DNA of 64,000 nt, taken from Algibacillus agarilyticus (GTDB lineage: Bacteria; Pseudomonadota; Gammaproteobacteria; Enterobacterales; Alteromonadaceae). A program made the position numbers and the translations under genes. Positions 46,918-56,381 of the stretch are shown in pieces; positions within the stretch are counted from its first letter, which is position 1, and every line of letters starts with the position of its first letter. The notes beneath the pieces are model-generated. The model saw nothing but the letters and a program-made list of their open reading frames with translations, was not told where the DNA came from and searched no databases. The stretch is taken from assembly GCF_003286125.1 (NCBI RefSeq), contig NZ_QMED01000027.1, positions 1 through 64,000 on the forward strand. The letters are read 5' to 3'.

Positions 46918-49404
46918 ATGTTGATTAAGACGTTGAATATACTAATAATTTTAAAAAAATCTCCAATTAGTCAAATTGCATTATCGTTGTTTAAATCGAA
47001 AGTTGATCAAATAACTTGGGTTGAGTCTAGCCTCGATGCGGTTTCATTTCTTAAAACACATCAAGTTGATTTGGTTATATCCGAAGTTGAAATTGGCAGT
47101 GTTGATGGTTGGCGGCTAAGTCGATTAATCCGCTCTGGCGTTTTTCCCTCTGGTCCACAAATTCCTATCCTACTCGTTGTCGATAACTATTGTGCACGAT
47201 TAGCCGAAGCAACCGCACGCCTATTTGATATAAACCGCGTGATCACTTTTCAAGACATTAATCACCTTGACGATATTAGTGCTCAAGTTGTTGGCAATGT
47301 AGGAAACTTAAACAACCCTCAAGATTTACTTGTCATAGAAGATACCGAAGACACTGCGCATCTAGTCCAGCGTATGCTTAGGCAAACTTTTAATGTCGAT
47401 ATTGCTTATGACGGCGATTCAGGGATTAATCTATTTAAACAAAAGCATTATGATCTTGTATTACTCGACGTCATGATGCCGGGGTTATCAGGTGAAGAAG
47501 TACTGGATGTATTATTAAGCCTCAAACCTAATCAAGTCGTTATTATGATGACTGCGCACGGTACAGTTGATTTAGCTGGGCTGATGATGGAGAAGGGCGC
47601 TGCCGATTATATTCAAAAACCTTTTAAAGCTGAACAGTTAAGACGCGTATGTGATATAGCATCTAAACATGAAGATTTTATGGTTAGTAATATGCAATTT
47701 GCTGCCCGTTCTGTTGCACTTGAAACTGAGCAGCAAAAATTTCAGTCGTTGTCTCAAACACATTATCGAATCTTAGACAGTTTGAACTCTGTTGTATTAG
47801 AATTAAACTATGAAGGCCGGATCAGCTTTTTGAACGACGCTTGGTATCAATTATTTGGCTTTTTAGTCATCGAATCCATTGGCCGTTTGTTTACCGAATT
47901 TGTGCATGATTCTGAATCTAACTTTACTGAAACGGTTGAAAAATCGATATTTGATCTTTTACACGGCCATAAGACTAACTATTATGTTGAACTCAAATTA
48001 GCCCGACAAGATGGCGCTTCTATTTGGTGTGAACTTAATTTATCGCCCTATTACGATGAAAACGATACATTAATTGGTATTGCGGGTACGATTGATGATA
48101 TTTCAGTGCGTAAAAAAGCAGAGACTCGATTAAGACATGTCGCGTTACATGATTCATTGACTGGCTTAAATAATCGATACTATTTTGAAAACGAGTTATT
48201 AAGCATTGGCCAAGCGGCGGCTAAAAATAAAACTCACCATTGTTTACTTTATTTAGATCTCGACCACTTTAAGGTGATCAATGATTCTCAAGGTCATCAT
48301 CAAGGCGATTTAGTCTTACAAGAAATAGCCCATATTTTATCTGAAAAATTATTAAAAGATGATTTGCTGTGCCGTATCGGTGGTGATGAGTTTGTTTACT
48401 TATTACACCATACACAAGTTGAAGAAGCTGAAGTCTTTGCGCAATCTATTTGTCAGGCGATTGCAGAGTCTAGTTTTCAATTTGATGGAAATGTATATCG
48501 AGTTAGCTGCAGTATAGGTATTTCGGTGATAGATGGCCGTGCATTATCTTATGATCAATACTTACAGCAAGCTGATATTGCAATGTTTGCGGCTAAGCAT
48601 AAAGGGCGAAACTGTGTTCATGTTTACCTCGAATCCGACAAGTTAACCGATGATTTAAAGCAAAGCTTTGACTGGGCGCAAAAATTACAAGCGGCTTTAG
48701 TTGAAGATAATATCGTTATACATTTTCAACCTATTATTGATGTTAAAACACGAGAAATAGTTTATTACGAAGCGCTGGTTCGTTTGATGGTCGATAATAA
48801 AATTGTTTATCCTGGTGATTTTATTCCTTCTCTTGAAAAAGCAGAAGACATGAATCTTCTCGACCGTCATGTGATTGGTAAAGTGCTTAAAACAATTGCT
48901 GAATACGAGTGCATAGCTAAAGTCGCGATTAATTTATCTGCGCAAGCTTTTTCCGATCAAGCCTTATTACCTTTTATAGAAAGCAAATTAGCGTTTTATC
49001 ATGTTGATCCGAGCCGAGTGATTTTCGAATTAACCGAAACCGATAGTTTAAGTAATTTGACCGGCACACAACGAATGGTTAACCGCTTAAATGAAGTAGG
49101 GTGCTCGTTTTCGATTGATGACTTTGGAACAGGCTTTAGTACTTTTGCTTATTTAAAACAAATACCTGCATCGAGCGTTAAAATTGATGGGTCATTTGTA
49201 AAAGACATGATGGAAGATCCGACTGATGCCGCATTAGTTAAAGCGATACATGAAACAGCGCAAGCGCTTAATAAAAAAACCGTCGCAGAATTTGTTGAAA
49301 ATGAAGCTATTTTAATTGCTCTTGATTGCCTTGGCGTGCAATATGCCCAAGGTTATCATATTGGTAAACCGATGCCGGTAGAGGTTATTTTAAATAAACA
49401 GTAA
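46918..49404 (+). CDS. REC-REC-PAS-GGDEF-EAL response regulator
   Basis: 828 residues. First receiver (about 5-125) has Glu56 where the phospho-accepting Asp should be (LVISEVEIG), so it is a pseudo-receiver. The second (about 135-250) is complete: Asp184 in LVLLDVMMPG and the KPF lysine. A PAS domain follows (ILDSLNSVVLELNYEGRISF). The GGDEF domain is intact (RIGGDEF, 486-492), without an RxxD inhibitory site at the usual place. The EAL domain is intact (EALVR, 618-622; DDFGTGFSTF). Cytoplasmic, probably able both to make and break c-di-GMP under a two-component signal. No kinase gene is adjacent. Confidence 0.92.
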   Translation: MLIKTLNILIILKKSPISQIALSLFKSKVDQITWVESSLDAVSFLKTHQVDLVISEVEIGSVDGWRLSRLIRSGVFPSGPQIPILLVVDNYCARLAEATARLFDINRVITFQDINHLDDISAQVVGNVGNLNNPQDLLVIEDTEDTAHLVQRMLRQTFNVDIAYDGDSGINLFKQKHYDLVLLDVMMPGLSGEEVLDVLLSLKPNQVVIMMTAHGTVDLAGLMMEKGAADYIQKPFKAEQLRRVCDIASKHEDFMVSNMQFAARSVALETEQQKFQSLSQTHYRILDSLNSVVLELNYEGRISFLNDAWYQLFGFLVIESIGRLFTEFVHDSESNFTETVEKSIFDLLHGHKTNYYVELKLARQDGASIWCELNLSPYYDENDTLIGIAGTIDDISVRKKAETRLRHVALHDSLTGLNNRYYFENELLSIGQAAAKNKTHHCLLYLDLDHFKVINDSQGHHQGDLVLQEIAHILSEKLLKDDLLCRIGGDEFVYLLHHTQVEEAEVFAQSICQAIAESSFQFDGNVYRVSCSIGISVIDGRALSYDQYLQQADIAMFAAKHKGRNCVHVYLESDKLTDDLKQSFDWAQKLQAALVEDNIVIHFQPIIDVKTREIVYYEALVRLMVDNKIVYPGDFIPSLEKAEDMNLLDRHVIGKVLKTIAEYECIAKVAINLSAQAFSDQALLPFIESKLAFYHVDPSRVIFELTETDSLSNLTGTQRMVNRLNEVGCSFSIDDFGTGFSTFAYLKQIPASSVKIDGSFVKDMMEDPTDAALVKAIHETAQALNKKTVAEFVENEAILIALDCLGVQYAQGYHIGKPMPVEVILNKQ

Positions 49405-49448
49405 TTGCCCACAGTCGGGTTAATTATTCATCAATGTTCAATTGTATT

Positions 49449-49481
49449 AACAAGGAAATAACTTTTCGTTGTTTTCTTGTT
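49449..49481 (+). terminator. Possible hairpin terminator after the c-di-GMP regulator
   Basis: AACAAGGAAA and TTTTCTTGTT pair with one mismatch around a 13-base loop, 45 bases after the stop. It is AT-rich and weak. The rest of 49405-49702 holds no gene, and no thiamine-pyrophosphate riboswitch motif was recognised. Confidence 0.35.
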
Positions 49482-49702
49482 CTCTCCATTCCACCTGAAA
49501 TGACATACATTCGTTGTTCTACTTTTTATATTTATAAAAGGCTAATGGTTTTGTACTTTCATTGAGCTTGTTCTTTACTTGGGTATAGATATAAATGATT
49601 GATATTATTGTAATTAATTATTAAAACTAGTATCGCCACTTGCCATATTTAGTGTACTCTGTTGCATAATTGCTTTAAAAATGACGACGAAATGTGGTTC
49701 TT

Positions 49703-51469
49703 ATGACGGTAAATACTTCAAGTTTAGTTATTAATGATTACGCCGATCTTATTTTAGAATATTTACGCCAACTTGGTGTTGAATATATTTTTGGTGTGCC
49801 TGGCGGTGCTATCGAACCTTTTTTTAATGCATTAGCTCGGTCTGAGCGCAATGGGGGCCCCAGAGTTATTATTGCTCGGCATGAATGTGCGGCCGCTTTT
49901 ATGGCCGATGGTTATTACCGAGAAACGGGTAAACTCGGTGTTGTATGCTCGACTACTGGGCCGGGTGCAACAAACTTAATAACTGGGGTTGCTTCTGCTT
50001 CGGTTGATAGATCAGCCATGTTGGTGATCTCAGCGCAAACGGCATTGCCCAAATTCGGTAAAAAACCGCTTCAAGATTCTAGTGAAACCGCTATTGATAC
50101 TGTTGGCATATTTAGAAATTGCACAAAATTTAATGCTTTGGTTTCGCATCACGAGCAACTTGAAACCAAACTTATATCGGCGTTAATGGAAGCAATGCAA
50201 TCGCCTAAAGGCCCTGTACATATCTCTATCCCATCTGATGTTTTACAAGTGCCATACGAAAAGAATAAAGCTAACATTCATGTTAATTATTTAATGAATC
50301 GGGCTATTTTAACCGACAAACGTGCGCTTGACACACTTATTGATTTAATTACGGATGTAGATAAAGTTGCTCTGTTCATTGGTCATGGTTGTGAGCGTGC
50401 TTATAATCAAATAGAACAATTTGCCGAAGCATTAAATGCGCCTTTTGTTTCGGGCCCTATGGGTAAACGTTGGGTCAATGAACGCCATCCTCTCTACCGA
50501 GGTGTTTTAGGTTATGCAGGGCATACCTCTGCACGTGATATATTTGAACACCCTGATGTTGAATTAGTATTTGCTATTGGGGCAACAATTACCGAAATGG
50601 GTTTTGGTTGTGTTGACGAAGAGGTCCTCACTGAAAAGCTCATTCATATTGATTCATCCGTTGAGAGCTTTAGTCGTTCTCCTATGGCTAAATTACATGT
50701 TTGTGGTGACTTAAATACTATTTTTAACACTCTGCTAGATAAAGTCAACGAAGCTCATAAATGGCGTCGAGTTTGGTATGGGCTTGATATTAAAATAACC
50801 AGTAATTCATTAGATAGCTATGTATCGTTAATTAATGAAGAAAAATGTTTTTCAAACGACGTACCTATTAAACCGCAACGCTTAATGGCCTGTTTATCTT
50901 CTAGTTTACCTACCCATACACGGGTCTTCATTGATACCGGCAATATTTGGGCTTGGGCAACACACTATTTAATTGGTAGTGCTAATCAAGGTTATTATCG
51001 TGTTGCAATGGGTTTTGGTAGTATGGCTTGGTCTATTGGTGCTGCTATAGGCTCAGCTTTTGCTGCTCGTAATGAACCGCACGTGTGTATTGTAGGCGAT
51101 GGTGCCTGGTTAATGAGTTCACATGAAATTGGCGTGGCTGTGCAACATACTTTACCCATTGTGTTTATTGTTTTAAATGACTCGGCATTTGGCATGATCC
51201 GCCATGGTCAAAATCTTAACAATGCGGAGTCGATTGGTTGGCAGTTAAATAAAGTTGATTTTTCGGCTTTAGCCGTTGCGCAAGGAGCAAACGGTATTAT
51301 TATTGAAACACCTGAACAGCTTGATGAACTCGACATCAATCAATTGTTTACACTTAAAGTACCGACTTTAATTGATGTGCGGATTGATCCTGACGAAGTG
51401 CCGCCCATGATGAATAGAGTCAATAATTTACGTAATAATGAGCAAGGTTCAATTACAGGTTATAAATAA
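49703..51469 (+). CDS. Acetolactate-synthase-like ThDP-dependent enzyme
   Basis: 588 residues from the ATG at 49703 (a GTG nine bases earlier is possible; neither has a strong ribosome-binding site). The pyrimidine-domain Glu61 (RHECAAAFMADGYYR) and the diphosphate motif GDG at 465-467 with Asn492 (NDSAFG) are intact, so it should bind thiamine diphosphate and decarboxylate a 2-oxo acid. VPGGAIEPFFNAL and the overall three-domain layout match the acetohydroxyacid synthase superfamily. No ilvN-type regulatory subunit or other ilv gene is near, so valine/isoleucine synthesis is unlikely. Followed by a TonB receptor and two citrate-synthase-fold genes on the same strand. Confidence 0.85.
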   Translation: MTVNTSSLVINDYADLILEYLRQLGVEYIFGVPGGAIEPFFNALARSERNGGPRVIIARHECAAAFMADGYYRETGKLGVVCSTTGPGATNLITGVASASVDRSAMLVISAQTALPKFGKKPLQDSSETAIDTVGIFRNCTKFNALVSHHEQLETKLISALMEAMQSPKGPVHISIPSDVLQVPYEKNKANIHVNYLMNRAILTDKRALDTLIDLITDVDKVALFIGHGCERAYNQIEQFAEALNAPFVSGPMGKRWVNERHPLYRGVLGYAGHTSARDIFEHPDVELVFAIGATITEMGFGCVDEEVLTEKLIHIDSSVESFSRSPMAKLHVCGDLNTIFNTLLDKVNEAHKWRRVWYGLDIKITSNSLDSYVSLINEEKCFSNDVPIKPQRLMACLSSSLPTHTRVFIDTGNIWAWATHYLIGSANQGYYRVAMGFGSMAWSIGAAIGSAFAARNEPHVCIVGDGAWLMSSHEIGVAVQHTLPIVFIVLNDSAFGMIRHGQNLNNAESIGWQLNKVDFSALAVAQGANGIIIETPEQLDELDINQLFTLKVPTLIDVRIDPDEVPPMMNRVNNLRNNEQGSITGYK

Positions 51470-51579
51470 TTTTTATAGTCTATTAATTGTTAATTAACAG
51501 TGGTTTATATTTATATATTTGGCTATATTGTTTTAAGTGATTCTTTACAGAAAAAAATAATAATATAAAGGTCAATAAC

Positions 51580-53727
51580 ATGAAATTAAATATTTTATCG
51601 GTAGCCTTGCTATCCGCCTTGGCACTTCAAATAAGTGCAAGTGAATATATTGATTCACAAGATGATTATTTTGATGATTTTTATGGAGGCGAAGAATTAA
51701 TTGAAATTGCGACAGGCACTAAAAAGCAATTTCACTTATTACCCTCTGTTGCAACGGTTATTACCGCCAACGACATTGCAAAAATGGGCGCGCTTAACAT
51801 TGACGAAGTATTACAACGAGTACCTGGCCTAAATGTTGCCCCTTCAACCGCCGCTCGTTTAACCCCTGTTTATTCTGTTCGCGGTGTGCAAACCGGATTT
51901 AACCCACAAATTTTAGTATTACTTGATGGGGTCGAATTTAAACACCCAACCAGCTCATCATTAACCTATGGTTTTCGCTACCCTGTTAATAACATAGAAC
52001 GTATCGAAGTGATCCGAGGCCCTGGTTCTGCTGTTTATGGTGCTGATGCTTTTAGCGGCGTAATAAATATTATTACTAAAAAAACAAGCAACAATAGCTC
52101 AAGAATTGGCTTTACTGCAGGTTCGTTTGGCACAACCGAAGCTTGGGGTAATATACAAGGCTCAATGGGAGATGTTGATATCGGGCTCTCTTTTAGCCAA
52201 TTTGAAACGGATGGTGATGATGAACGAATTATCGAACATGATCTACAAACTAATTTAGATAATACATTTTCTACCTCGGCGTCACTTGCGCCGACTAAAA
52301 TGCCTACACAAGCTAAAATTACAAATATTCATTTAAATTTAAATTATGCGGATTGGTCGCTAGAAAATTGGTATTGGAATTTAAGTGATGGTGGTGCTGG
52401 AAATGGCGCAACACAAACCATTGATAATATCGGTTCAGATGAAGCTTATATTGCACGCACTAAGTTATCTTATGATGCGCAAATAACGGAAGACTGGAAT
52501 ATCTCAGCTGATGCTTCATATTATCAAACAGAGACTGATAGCTATTTGGTATTATTCCCTAAAGGTGCAAAAGTTGCTATTGGTGATGATGGTAATTTAT
52601 TTACGCCAAATGATCCCAACGTTGTTGGTGGAGGTGTAGCTCATTTTCCTGACGGTGTCGTTGGCAACCCTATCCCTAAATTAACGGAATACCGAACCAA
52701 TTTTGTTTCAAAGTATGATGGATATAAAAATCACCATATACGTATAGGTGTCGGCCTTTTGCATAGTGAACTGGTGGCACGTGAGCATAAAAACTTTGGA
52801 CCTGGTATATTAGATGGTGAAAAATTTAAAGCAGAAGTCAGTGGTCTTTTAACCGATGTAACCGGAACGCCTAATATTTATGTTGGTGATAAATCGCGGG
52901 ATAGTTATTATCTCTCATTGCAAGATGAGTGGCGTTTAGCCAACGATTGGGAAGTCACGTTTGGTTTACGTTATGATGATTATTCTGATATTGGCAGCAC
53001 GTTCAACCCTCGTGGTGCTATCGTTTGGCAAGCTCATCATAATTTAACCTTAAAATTATTGCACGGGAGTGCATTTAGAGCGCCGAGTTTTTCTGAGTTA
53101 TTTATTACGAATAACCCGTCTGCATTAGGTAATCCTGATATTGAACCCGAAAAAATAAGCACATCCGAACTCGTTATTGATTATCGCCCAACAACTGACA
53201 GTATGATTGCTATCAATTTTTATCAATACAGCGCGAAAGATCTAATTATTAAAGTTCAAGATCCTGAACCTGCAACTAGCACAACATCGCAAAATGCGAG
53301 TTCACAAGATGGTTATGGATTTGAAGTAGAAGGTCGGTATCAATTTAGTGATGATGTGAGCTGGAATGGGAGCTTTTCATATCAACATTCAGAAGATGGC
53401 ATCACAGGGCTTGAGGTCGCTAACTCACCGAGTATACTGTTATATAACGCATTAAGTTATGATGTAAACAGTGAACTGACCTTAGCTACACAAATTAATT
53501 CAGTGATGGATCAACAACGTGCTATAACCGATAGTCGTGAAAATATAAAAAATTTCACATTAGTTAATTTAACCGCATTGTATAAAATCAATACTAACTT
53601 ACAAATTAAAGCATCCGTTAAAAATCTATTTGATGAGCAATATGTAGTTGCGACAGACGGACGTATACCTAACGATATCCCGATGGAAGGTCGTAGTTTA
53701 TATGGTTTTGTTGAGTTTGCATTTTGA
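51580..53727 (+). CDS. TonB-dependent outer membrane receptor
   Basis: 715 residues. Signal peptide (LSVALLSALALQISA, cleavage near residue 20), a likely TonB box (EELIEIATGT), a plug domain (ATVITANDIAKMGALNIDEV; VYSVRGVQTGFNPQILVLLDG; VYGADAFSGVINIITKK) and a 22-strand barrel ending in the outer-membrane C-terminal Phe (YGFVEFAF). Substrate unknown: siderophore, cobalamin or oligosaccharide are all possible. Close spacing with the ThDP and citrate-synthase-like genes suggests it imports the metabolite they handle or recover. An A-rich leader (51548-51568) precedes the gene. Confidence 0.92.
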   Translation: MKLNILSVALLSALALQISASEYIDSQDDYFDDFYGGEELIEIATGTKKQFHLLPSVATVITANDIAKMGALNIDEVLQRVPGLNVAPSTAARLTPVYSVRGVQTGFNPQILVLLDGVEFKHPTSSSLTYGFRYPVNNIERIEVIRGPGSAVYGADAFSGVINIITKKTSNNSSRIGFTAGSFGTTEAWGNIQGSMGDVDIGLSFSQFETDGDDERIIEHDLQTNLDNTFSTSASLAPTKMPTQAKITNIHLNLNYADWSLENWYWNLSDGGAGNGATQTIDNIGSDEAYIARTKLSYDAQITEDWNISADASYYQTETDSYLVLFPKGAKVAIGDDGNLFTPNDPNVVGGGVAHFPDGVVGNPIPKLTEYRTNFVSKYDGYKNHHIRIGVGLLHSELVAREHKNFGPGILDGEKFKAEVSGLLTDVTGTPNIYVGDKSRDSYYLSLQDEWRLANDWEVTFGLRYDDYSDIGSTFNPRGAIVWQAHHNLTLKLLHGSAFRAPSFSELFITNNPSALGNPDIEPEKISTSELVIDYRPTTDSMIAINFYQYSAKDLIIKVQDPEPATSTTSQNASSQDGYGFEVEGRYQFSDDVSWNGSFSYQHSEDGITGLEVANSPSILLYNALSYDVNSELTLATQINSVMDQQRAITDSRENIKNFTLVNLTALYKINTNLQIKASVKNLFDEQYVVATDGRIPNDIPMEGRSLYGFVEFAF

Positions 53728-53787
53728 TTAATTAATTTCACTTTAAACTAAACTTAATCCACACATCATTAAATTTTATAAAGGTGC

Positions 53788-54588
53788 ATGACCTTGTCTG
53801 CGAATAAAGAAGCGCTTGGGTTTGCTAAAACATTAGCGACCCAAATCTGTGATGAAACACCGACTAAAGATAACCCTTTTTTGGCTGAAGAACGCCATAT
53901 TTCAGGCTATAATATTTTTGATATTAGTCAAAAGCTTGATTACATCGAAACAATATTTTTATTATTCAAGCTTGAGTTACCCAGCTCACAACAAAAAGTA
54001 TTGTTGAATACTTTGTTTAACTTTTTAAGTAATTTAGGTCCTCGCCATCCCGCTATTAGAGCGGCAATGACAGCCGGTGTTAGTAAAGCAAACGTTGAAC
54101 ATTTATTGCCTATCGGGCTAATGACACTGGGTGGTGAAAATGGCGGTGCCAATGAAGTTGAGCGGGCATATCGTTTTATAGAAAAAATAAATCAAACATC
54201 TCTCAGTGAATTAGATGATCTTAGTTCTCGTTCAGCATTAAATAATAAAACCCCAGGTTTTGGTACTCGATTCGCACAAGTTGATCCAATTGCCCAGCGT
54301 TTTGCTGAGCAATTATTATCATTAACACCTGATACTGAGTGTTTAAAAAAATGCCAAGTTTGGCTTGAACAAATAAACAGCTCAAATAACCAGCCTAAAA
54401 TTGGTTGGTTAGAATCAGGTATTGCCGCTGCCGTGTTTTATGAGCTAAGAGTTGGCGCCCGCGAAGCCGCGGGATTATTCCAACTGGCTTGTGCGCCCGG
54501 CATATTAGCGCACGGTGTTGAACAAACGCATAAACCGATCACGGCTATGCCATTGCTAGAAGACAACCAATATGAATTGCGAAAATAA
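53788..54588 (+). CDS. Half-size citrate-synthase-fold protein, subunit 1, with replaced catalytic residues
   Basis: 266 residues, the size of citryl-CoA lyase-like proteins and about 60 % of citrate synthase. NGGANEVE (118-125) aligns with the HGGANE motif, with Asn118 in place of the substrate-binding His. PGFGTRFAQVDPIA (156-169) aligns with GFGH(R/P)..DPRA, with Thr160 for the catalytic His and Ile168 for Arg. The late PGILAHGVEQ segment keeps the family's GWIAHxxEQ form. AAGG precedes the ATG. The next gene overlaps by 17 bp and encodes a second such protein, so a hetero-oligomer is likely. Reaction unknown. Confidence 0.75.
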   Translation: MTLSANKEALGFAKTLATQICDETPTKDNPFLAEERHISGYNIFDISQKLDYIETIFLLFKLELPSSQQKVLLNTLFNFLSNLGPRHPAIRAAMTAGVSKANVEHLLPIGLMTLGGENGGANEVERAYRFIEKINQTSLSELDDLSSRSALNNKTPGFGTRFAQVDPIAQRFAEQLLSLTPDTECLKKCQVWLEQINSSNNQPKIGWLESGIAAAVFYELRVGAREAAGLFQLACAPGILAHGVEQTHKPITAMPLLEDNQYELRK

Positions 54589-55468
54589 ATCAGTCCCTCA
54601 ACGTTCAGAGCCTACATCTGAACTAGCATCAGAGCAAACAGCTCTAAATCAAGCATCCGATCACAATCCACAAGCTTATTGGCTGCAACGATATAATAAA
54701 ATATCGACCACCATCGGCAAGTGGATTGGTGGTGAAGAAATAACTATTCGTGAGCATAAATTGCTAGGTGAGCTATTTAACAACGTATCGTACATGCAAC
54801 TACATGCATTAAACGTAACTGGGCGCATGATTTCACCCCAGCTAGGCAAATGGCTTGAAAATAACTTTATGGTGATGAGTTATCCGGATGCGCGTATATG
54901 GTGTAATAACATAGGTGCGTTAACCGGCGATATGTCGACGAGCCCAGTAGCGGGAACGGTTGCCGGTGTATTGGCATCTGATTCACGTGTTTACGGCGGA
55001 AACCACACCGCCAAGCTAGCCATGACGTTTTTACAACAAGCATTGGTTGAATACAAACAAGGTAAAAGCATTGCTGATATTGTTAATAGTGTGGCTAAAA
55101 AGCAAGGTAAACCCGCATTAATGGGATTTGCCAGACCCATTAACCGAACTGACGAAAGAATAGAACCGCATCGAAAAATGAGTGCTGAATTAGGATTTGA
55201 AGTGGGGGAGTATATGCAACTAGCAAACCAGCTCGATGCTTATGTAACTCAACATTATCAGTTAGGCATTAATATTGGTGGTTACACATCTGCATTTTTA
55301 CTTGATCAAGGTTTTAGTGCAGATGAAGTTTATGCATTAAAAGCGCTATGCGTAAATAGCGGCGTTACGGCTTGTTATGTCGATTATAAAGCGCAACCGA
55401 AAGACTCTTTTTTACCGTTAAAATGCGCGGATATTCATTACCAAGGTAAAGCCCCGCGCTCATTATAA
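54572..55468 (+). CDS. Citrate-synthase-fold protein, subunit 2, with replaced catalytic residues
   Basis: 298 residues; the start lies inside the previous gene (17-bp overlap). YGGNHTAKL (141-149) lies where HGGA is expected and MGFARPINRTDER (184-196) where GFGHPI..DPR is expected, with Arg188 for the His but Asp194 and Arg196 kept. NIGGYTSAFLLDQGF replaces the NVDFYSG-type segment that holds the catalytic Asp, so that residue also seems lost. The N-terminal ~35 residues are Ser/Gln/Glu-rich and probably flexible. It is convergent with, and overlaps by 6 bp, the next minus-strand gene. Assignment rests on motif alignment by eye. Confidence 0.72.
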   Translation: MNCENKSVPQRSEPTSELASEQTALNQASDHNPQAYWLQRYNKISTTIGKWIGGEEITIREHKLLGELFNNVSYMQLHALNVTGRMISPQLGKWLENNFMVMSYPDARIWCNNIGALTGDMSTSPVAGTVAGVLASDSRVYGGNHTAKLAMTFLQQALVEYKQGKSIADIVNSVAKKQGKPALMGFARPINRTDERIEPHRKMSAELGFEVGEYMQLANQLDAYVTQHYQLGINIGGYTSAFLLDQGFSADEVYALKALCVNSGVTACYVDYKAQPKDSFLPLKCADIHYQGKAPRSL

Positions 55469-56233
55469 TTTCTTAATCAACCAAGACGTTAGTTTTATTC
55501 TGACGGTTGAACTTGTAAACGGTGCACTAGGTCGCTCAACAGTATCAACTCCGTGTTTTATACGCCCATACCAATGACTCAACTCATCTAAAGTAACCGA
55601 TGAATATTCACAAGTGTGCTCGCCTCTATAGAATTCAAATGAACCAAAGTTCGGGTCAATCAAGGTTAATTTAGGTGAGGCGTTTAATATATCGGTCACC
55701 CGTTGTGCCAATACTAAATTACTGAGGTGATCGGTATCTTCATCTAAAAAGGCTAACAGCTCATCTCCCGCTTGATTTGCCGTTTCTACATGCCATGCAT
55801 GGCGATTAAGCGAAATAAAACGATGATTTTCAATAGCTTCACCTTGGCGAGTTAATTGAGTCATGGCACTGGCTACACCCACACCAAAAGTTAAAATAAC
55901 AGGGTGGGGTTCGTGGTCGTCTATTAATGCATACCAAGGGTTGCCCATGTTAGTGGGTGGTGGATAATCTAACGGTTTTTTTTGTTCGAGCAAGCGTTTA
56001 AATAAGGCCGACTTTAGTAAATCATTTTTACCGTAAACCGGTACAACCCGTGCGACTTTAGTTGGCTTTTTATTTTGCAGCTCAACAAAGTTTTGCGCAA
56101 TAATTTGGCTATACGCTTTTAATGCAGTGTTAACAAGATCACGCTGCTGTGCATTCAGCATCATTTTCATCTCATTAAATTCTTGATTAGATAACTTGAT
56201 ATGCGGTAACTCAATCACATTTTGATCTGGCAT
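55463..56233 (-). CDS. Protein of unknown function convergent to the citrate-synthase-like pair
   Basis: 256 residues, soluble, no signal peptide or transmembrane segment. The N-terminal third is helical and charged; a more conserved-looking core contains NPWYALIDDHEPHPVILTFG and NRHAWHVETANQAGDELLAF. The C-terminus is basic (TVRIKLTSWLIKKL). No family recognised. Its end overlaps the end of the plus-strand gene by 6 bp, a compact tail-to-tail arrangement. Whether it belongs with the ThDP/TonB/citrate-synthase-like genes or with the ABC genes is open. Confidence 0.75.
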   Translation of the reverse strand: MPDQNVIELPHIKLSNQEFNEMKMMLNAQQRDLVNTALKAYSQIIAQNFVELQNKKPTKVARVVPVYGKNDLLKSALFKRLLEQKKPLDYPPPTNMGNPWYALIDDHEPHPVILTFGVGVASAMTQLTRQGEAIENHRFISLNRHAWHVETANQAGDELLAFLDEDTDHLSNLVLAQRVTDILNASPKLTLIDPNFGSFEFYRGEHTCEYSSVTLDELSHWYGRIKHGVDTVERPSAPFTSSTVRIKLTSWLIKKL

Positions 56234-56269
56234 ATTAATACTTCTTTTAATTATTCATTAAGCTGAATG

Positions 56270-56295
56270 ATATAGCCAAAGTTTATTGGCTATAT
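56270..56295. other. 10-bp inverted repeat in the 56.2-56.4 kb gap
   Basis: ATATAGCCAA / TTGGCTATAT with a 6-base loop, 37 bp upstream of the 55.5-56.2 kb minus-strand gene. With no T-run on either side it is more likely an operator or mRNA hairpin than a terminator. A TACCAAT end resembling the MITE terminus follows at 56295-56301. Confidence 0.4.
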
Positions 56296-56381
56296 ACCAA
56301 TCAAGTCTTCTCTTTATTAAGCATACAAAACACTTGAAAATATACAAGCGAACTCATTGATATTTCTATTTAAAAGTAATG

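Noticed and set aside
49405-49702. Possible thiamine-pyrophosphate riboswitch before the ThDP enzyme gene
   Set aside because: No thi-box-like conserved sequence was found in this leader.
49703-51469. Branched-chain amino acid acetolactate synthase (ilvB/ilvI)
   Set aside because: No regulatory subunit gene and no ilv neighbours; instead followed by a TonB receptor and citrate-synthase-like genes.
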